Positions 61,568 through 64,000 of a stretch of DNA of 64,000 nt are shown piece after piece. This stretch comes from Phlyctochytrium arcticum (lineage: Eukaryota; Chytridiomycota; Chytridiomycetes; Chytridiales; Chytridiaceae): the NCBI GenBank assembly GCA_025602905.1, contig JAHLKI010000013.1, positions 62,001-126,000 of the forward strand. The letters run 5' to 3'. A model generated the notes under the pieces. The model was not told the origin of the DNA. It was given only the letters and a program-made list of their open reading frames with translations, and made no database searches. A program made the position numbers and the translations under genes. Numbering within the stretch: the stretch's first letter is position 1; each line of letters opens with the position of its first letter.

Positions 61568-64000
61568 ATGGCTGCACAACCACCACCGCCGAGCGGATCA
61601 AGACCATATGGATATGGCGCCGCACGGAATGCATCTGCAACGGGCTACCCATCCGCACCTTTGTCTGATGAGAAGATCCAGGAAAAGGCCAGGAAATGGG
61701 CCCAGATGAATGCCAAGCGATACGGTGAAAAACGAAAGTTTGGATTTGTTGAACCACAAAAAGAGGATATGCCGCCAGAGCACATACGAAAAATCATCAA
61801 AGACCATGGGGATATGTCAAGCAAAAAATTCCGCCACGATAAGCGTATTTATCTAGGAGCTTTGAAATATGTCCCGCACGCCGTCTTGAAACTTTTGGAG
61901 AACATGCCTATGCCATGGGAGCAAGTTCGAGAAGTCCCTGTTCTTTACCACGTTACCGGGGCGATCACTTTCGTAAATGAGATCCCATGGGTCATCGAAC
62001 CACTGTACATAGCTCAATGGGGAATTATGTGGATCATGATGCGTCGAGAAAAGCAGGACCGTCGTCATTTCAAACGTATGAGATTTCCTCCTTTCGATGA
62101 TGAAGAGCCGCCTCTGGACTATGGTGACAACATTATTGATGTCGAACCCCTGGAAGCTATTCAGATGGAGCTTGATGAACACGAAGACGGTCCTGTTCAC
62201 GAATGGTTTTATGATCACAAGGCGCTGATGGACACAAAGTTTGTGAATGGGTCAAGTTACCGGAAATGGAACCTGGACCTCCCCATCATGTCAACGCTGT
62301 ATCGCCTCGCACATCAGTTGTTGTCTGACATTACCGATAAAAACTACTTTTATCTTTTCGACTTGAACGCATTTTTCACCTCGAAAGCTCTTAACATGGC
62401 TATTCCAGGAGGTCCCAAGTTCGAGCCACTATATCGGGATATGGACACCACCGATGAAGACTGGAACGAATTTAACGACATTAACAAAATCATTATTCGA
62501 CAACCCATTCGCACAGAATACAAGATTGCTTTCCCCTTCCTTTACAACTCTTTACCGCGTGCAGTGCATGTATCCTGGTATCACTATCCCACTGTCGTCT
62601 ATGTTCGAGCTGAAGATCCCGACTTGCCTGCGTTTTACTTTGATCCGATCATCAATCCGATTTCATCGCGCACATTACAGTCGAATGCGAAAGTAGGACA
62701 TGAAGACTCCATCTTCGGGGATCGTGAAGAGGACGAAGAGTTTGTCTTGCCAGAATCGGTGTCTCCATTTTTGGAAGAAGTCCCACTTTACACAGACAAT
62801 ACCGCAAATGGTATTGCGCTGTACTGGGCACCCCACCCCTTTGATAAGCGAAGCGGAAGAACGCGCCGCGCAGTGGACATTCCATTGGTAAAGAACTGGT
62901 ACCTCGAACATGTGCCAGCTGGACAGCCGGTAAAAGTGCGCGTGTCATACCAGAAACTTCTCAAGTGCTACGTTTTGAATGCGCTTAAACATCGCCCACC
63001 CAAGGCCATGAACAAGAAATATCTCTTCCGGCAACTGAAAGCTACCAAATTCTTTCAAACTACCGAGCTTGACTGGGTGGAAGCTGGTCTACAAGTGTGT
63101 CGACAAGGTTACAATATGCTAAACCTACTCATTCACCGAAAGAACTTGAACTACCTGCATCTTGATTACAACTTCAATCTCAAACCGGTGAAAACGTTGA
63201 CAACAAAGGAGAGAAAGAAGTCTCGATTCGGAAACGCTTTTCACTTGATGCGAGAGATTTTGCGATTGACAAAGCTGGTCGTGGATTCACACGTACAGTA
63301 TCGTCTCGGTAATGTTGATGCTTTCCAATTGGCGGATGGTCTTCAGTACATTTTCGCCCACGTCGGTCAGCTCACAGGAATGTACCGATACAAATACCGA
63401 CTTATGCGACAAATTCGAATGTTAGTTTGTGAGAAATACGAAGAGATTGACAAAATTGCTAAACCTCTTTTGATAGGTGTAAGGACTTGAAACACTTGAT
63501 CTACTATCGCTTCAACACTGGTCCCGTAGGCAAAGGTCCAGGTTGCGGATTTTGGGCTCCAGGATGGCGAGTGTGGCTATTCTTTATGCGCGGCATTGTG
63601 CCTTTGTTGGAACGATGGCTAGGAAATTTGCTGGCACGACATTTCGAGGGACGTACTTATAAGGGAATTGCCAAGACTGTCACTAAGCAGCGCGTTGAAT
63701 CACACTACGATTTGGAATTACGTGCCGCTGTCATGTACGATATTATGGACATGATGCCCGAGGGTATCAAGGCCAATAAGGCGCGTACCATTTTGCAACA
63801 TTTGAGTGAGGCTTGGCGATGCTGGAAAGCCAATATTCCATGGAAAGTTCCTGGTTTGCCGACACCGATTGAGAACATGATTTTGCGATACGTCAAGTCG
63901 AAGGCTGATTGGTGGACCAGTGTCAGTCATTACAACCGCGAGCGAATCCGACGAGGAGCCACTGTGGATAAGACTGTTTGCAAGAAGAACTTGGGTCGAC
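61568..64000 (+). CDS. PRP8: PRP8 spliceosome core factor, N-terminal part, cut by window edge
   Basis: Exon 1 is 61568-63420, and exon 2 begins at 63477 after a 56-nt intron and stays open to the window end, about 790 residues in total. After a short P-rich start the sequence follows PRP8 closely: [120 protein letters not shown] and, across the junction, [30 protein letters not shown]8 is the central U5 snRNP scaffold of the active site and is about 2,300-2,400 residues in full. The intron cuts a very conserved block, which fixes the junction. Confidence 0.98.

Overview
The window is nuclear DNA of a fungus. Its genes are dense and carry many short GT-AG introns, mostly about 50-65 nt. Almost every conserved gene had to be rebuilt by joining exons; I checked reading phase by hand across each proposed junction. 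Two genes are typical of cells with cilia or flagella: an LRRIQ1-like protein and an ARL13-like GTPase. Together with a muskelin and a GRP94 ending in HDEL, both of which I regard as rare or absent in Dikarya, they suggest an early-diverging zoosporic (chytrid-like) fungus. The species cannot be named from the sequence alone.

Layout. 1-7.4 kb is accessory DNA: a frameshifted FAR1/MULE-type transposase fragment running off the left edge, a large orphan protein with weak DUF6589 resemblance, and a decayed Ty3/gypsy element whose protease-to-RT linker lies inverted next to its RT/RNase H/integrase. 8-41.6 kb and 44.7-64 kb are conserved housekeeping DNA. In order these are: HUT1-type UDP-galactose transporter (+), ARL8 (-), SLX4-like (-), SF3A1 (+), a 70-aa coiled-coil protein resembling small INO80 subunits (-), a G3BP-like protein (-), LRRIQ1-like (+), a DUF579/IRX15-like membrane protein (+), a KCTD-type BTB membrane protein (-), tRNA-Gly(GCC) (-), muskelin (+), GRP94 (+), an unknown 266-aa protein (-), an SLC25 carrier (+), bystin/ENP1 (-), ARL13-like (+) and DAHP synthase (-). 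After the second accessory island come a WW/FF splicing-type protein (-), SEC24 (+), MET22/HAL2 (-), VPS4 (+), ATG2 (+) and PRP8 (+, cut by the right edge).

The second accessory island, 41.7-44.4 kb, is the least ordinary part. A 435-aa orphan protein with 58-residue tandem repeats sits between two 101-103 bp direct repeats. Just past its stop codon lie two GC-rich perfect hairpins with the same arm sequence, themselves flanked by a 56-57 bp direct duplication of the gene's tail. I know of no named nuclear element with this build.

The conserved genes do not form a pathway cluster. Membrane traffic and organelle work is well represented (HUT1, ARL8, SEC24, VPS4, ATG2, GRP94), as is RNA processing (SF3A1, WW/FF protein, PRP8, bystin). 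Several pairs are divergent with short shared upstream regions: SLX4/SF3A1, bystin/ARL13, MET22/VPS4 and WW-FF/SEC24.
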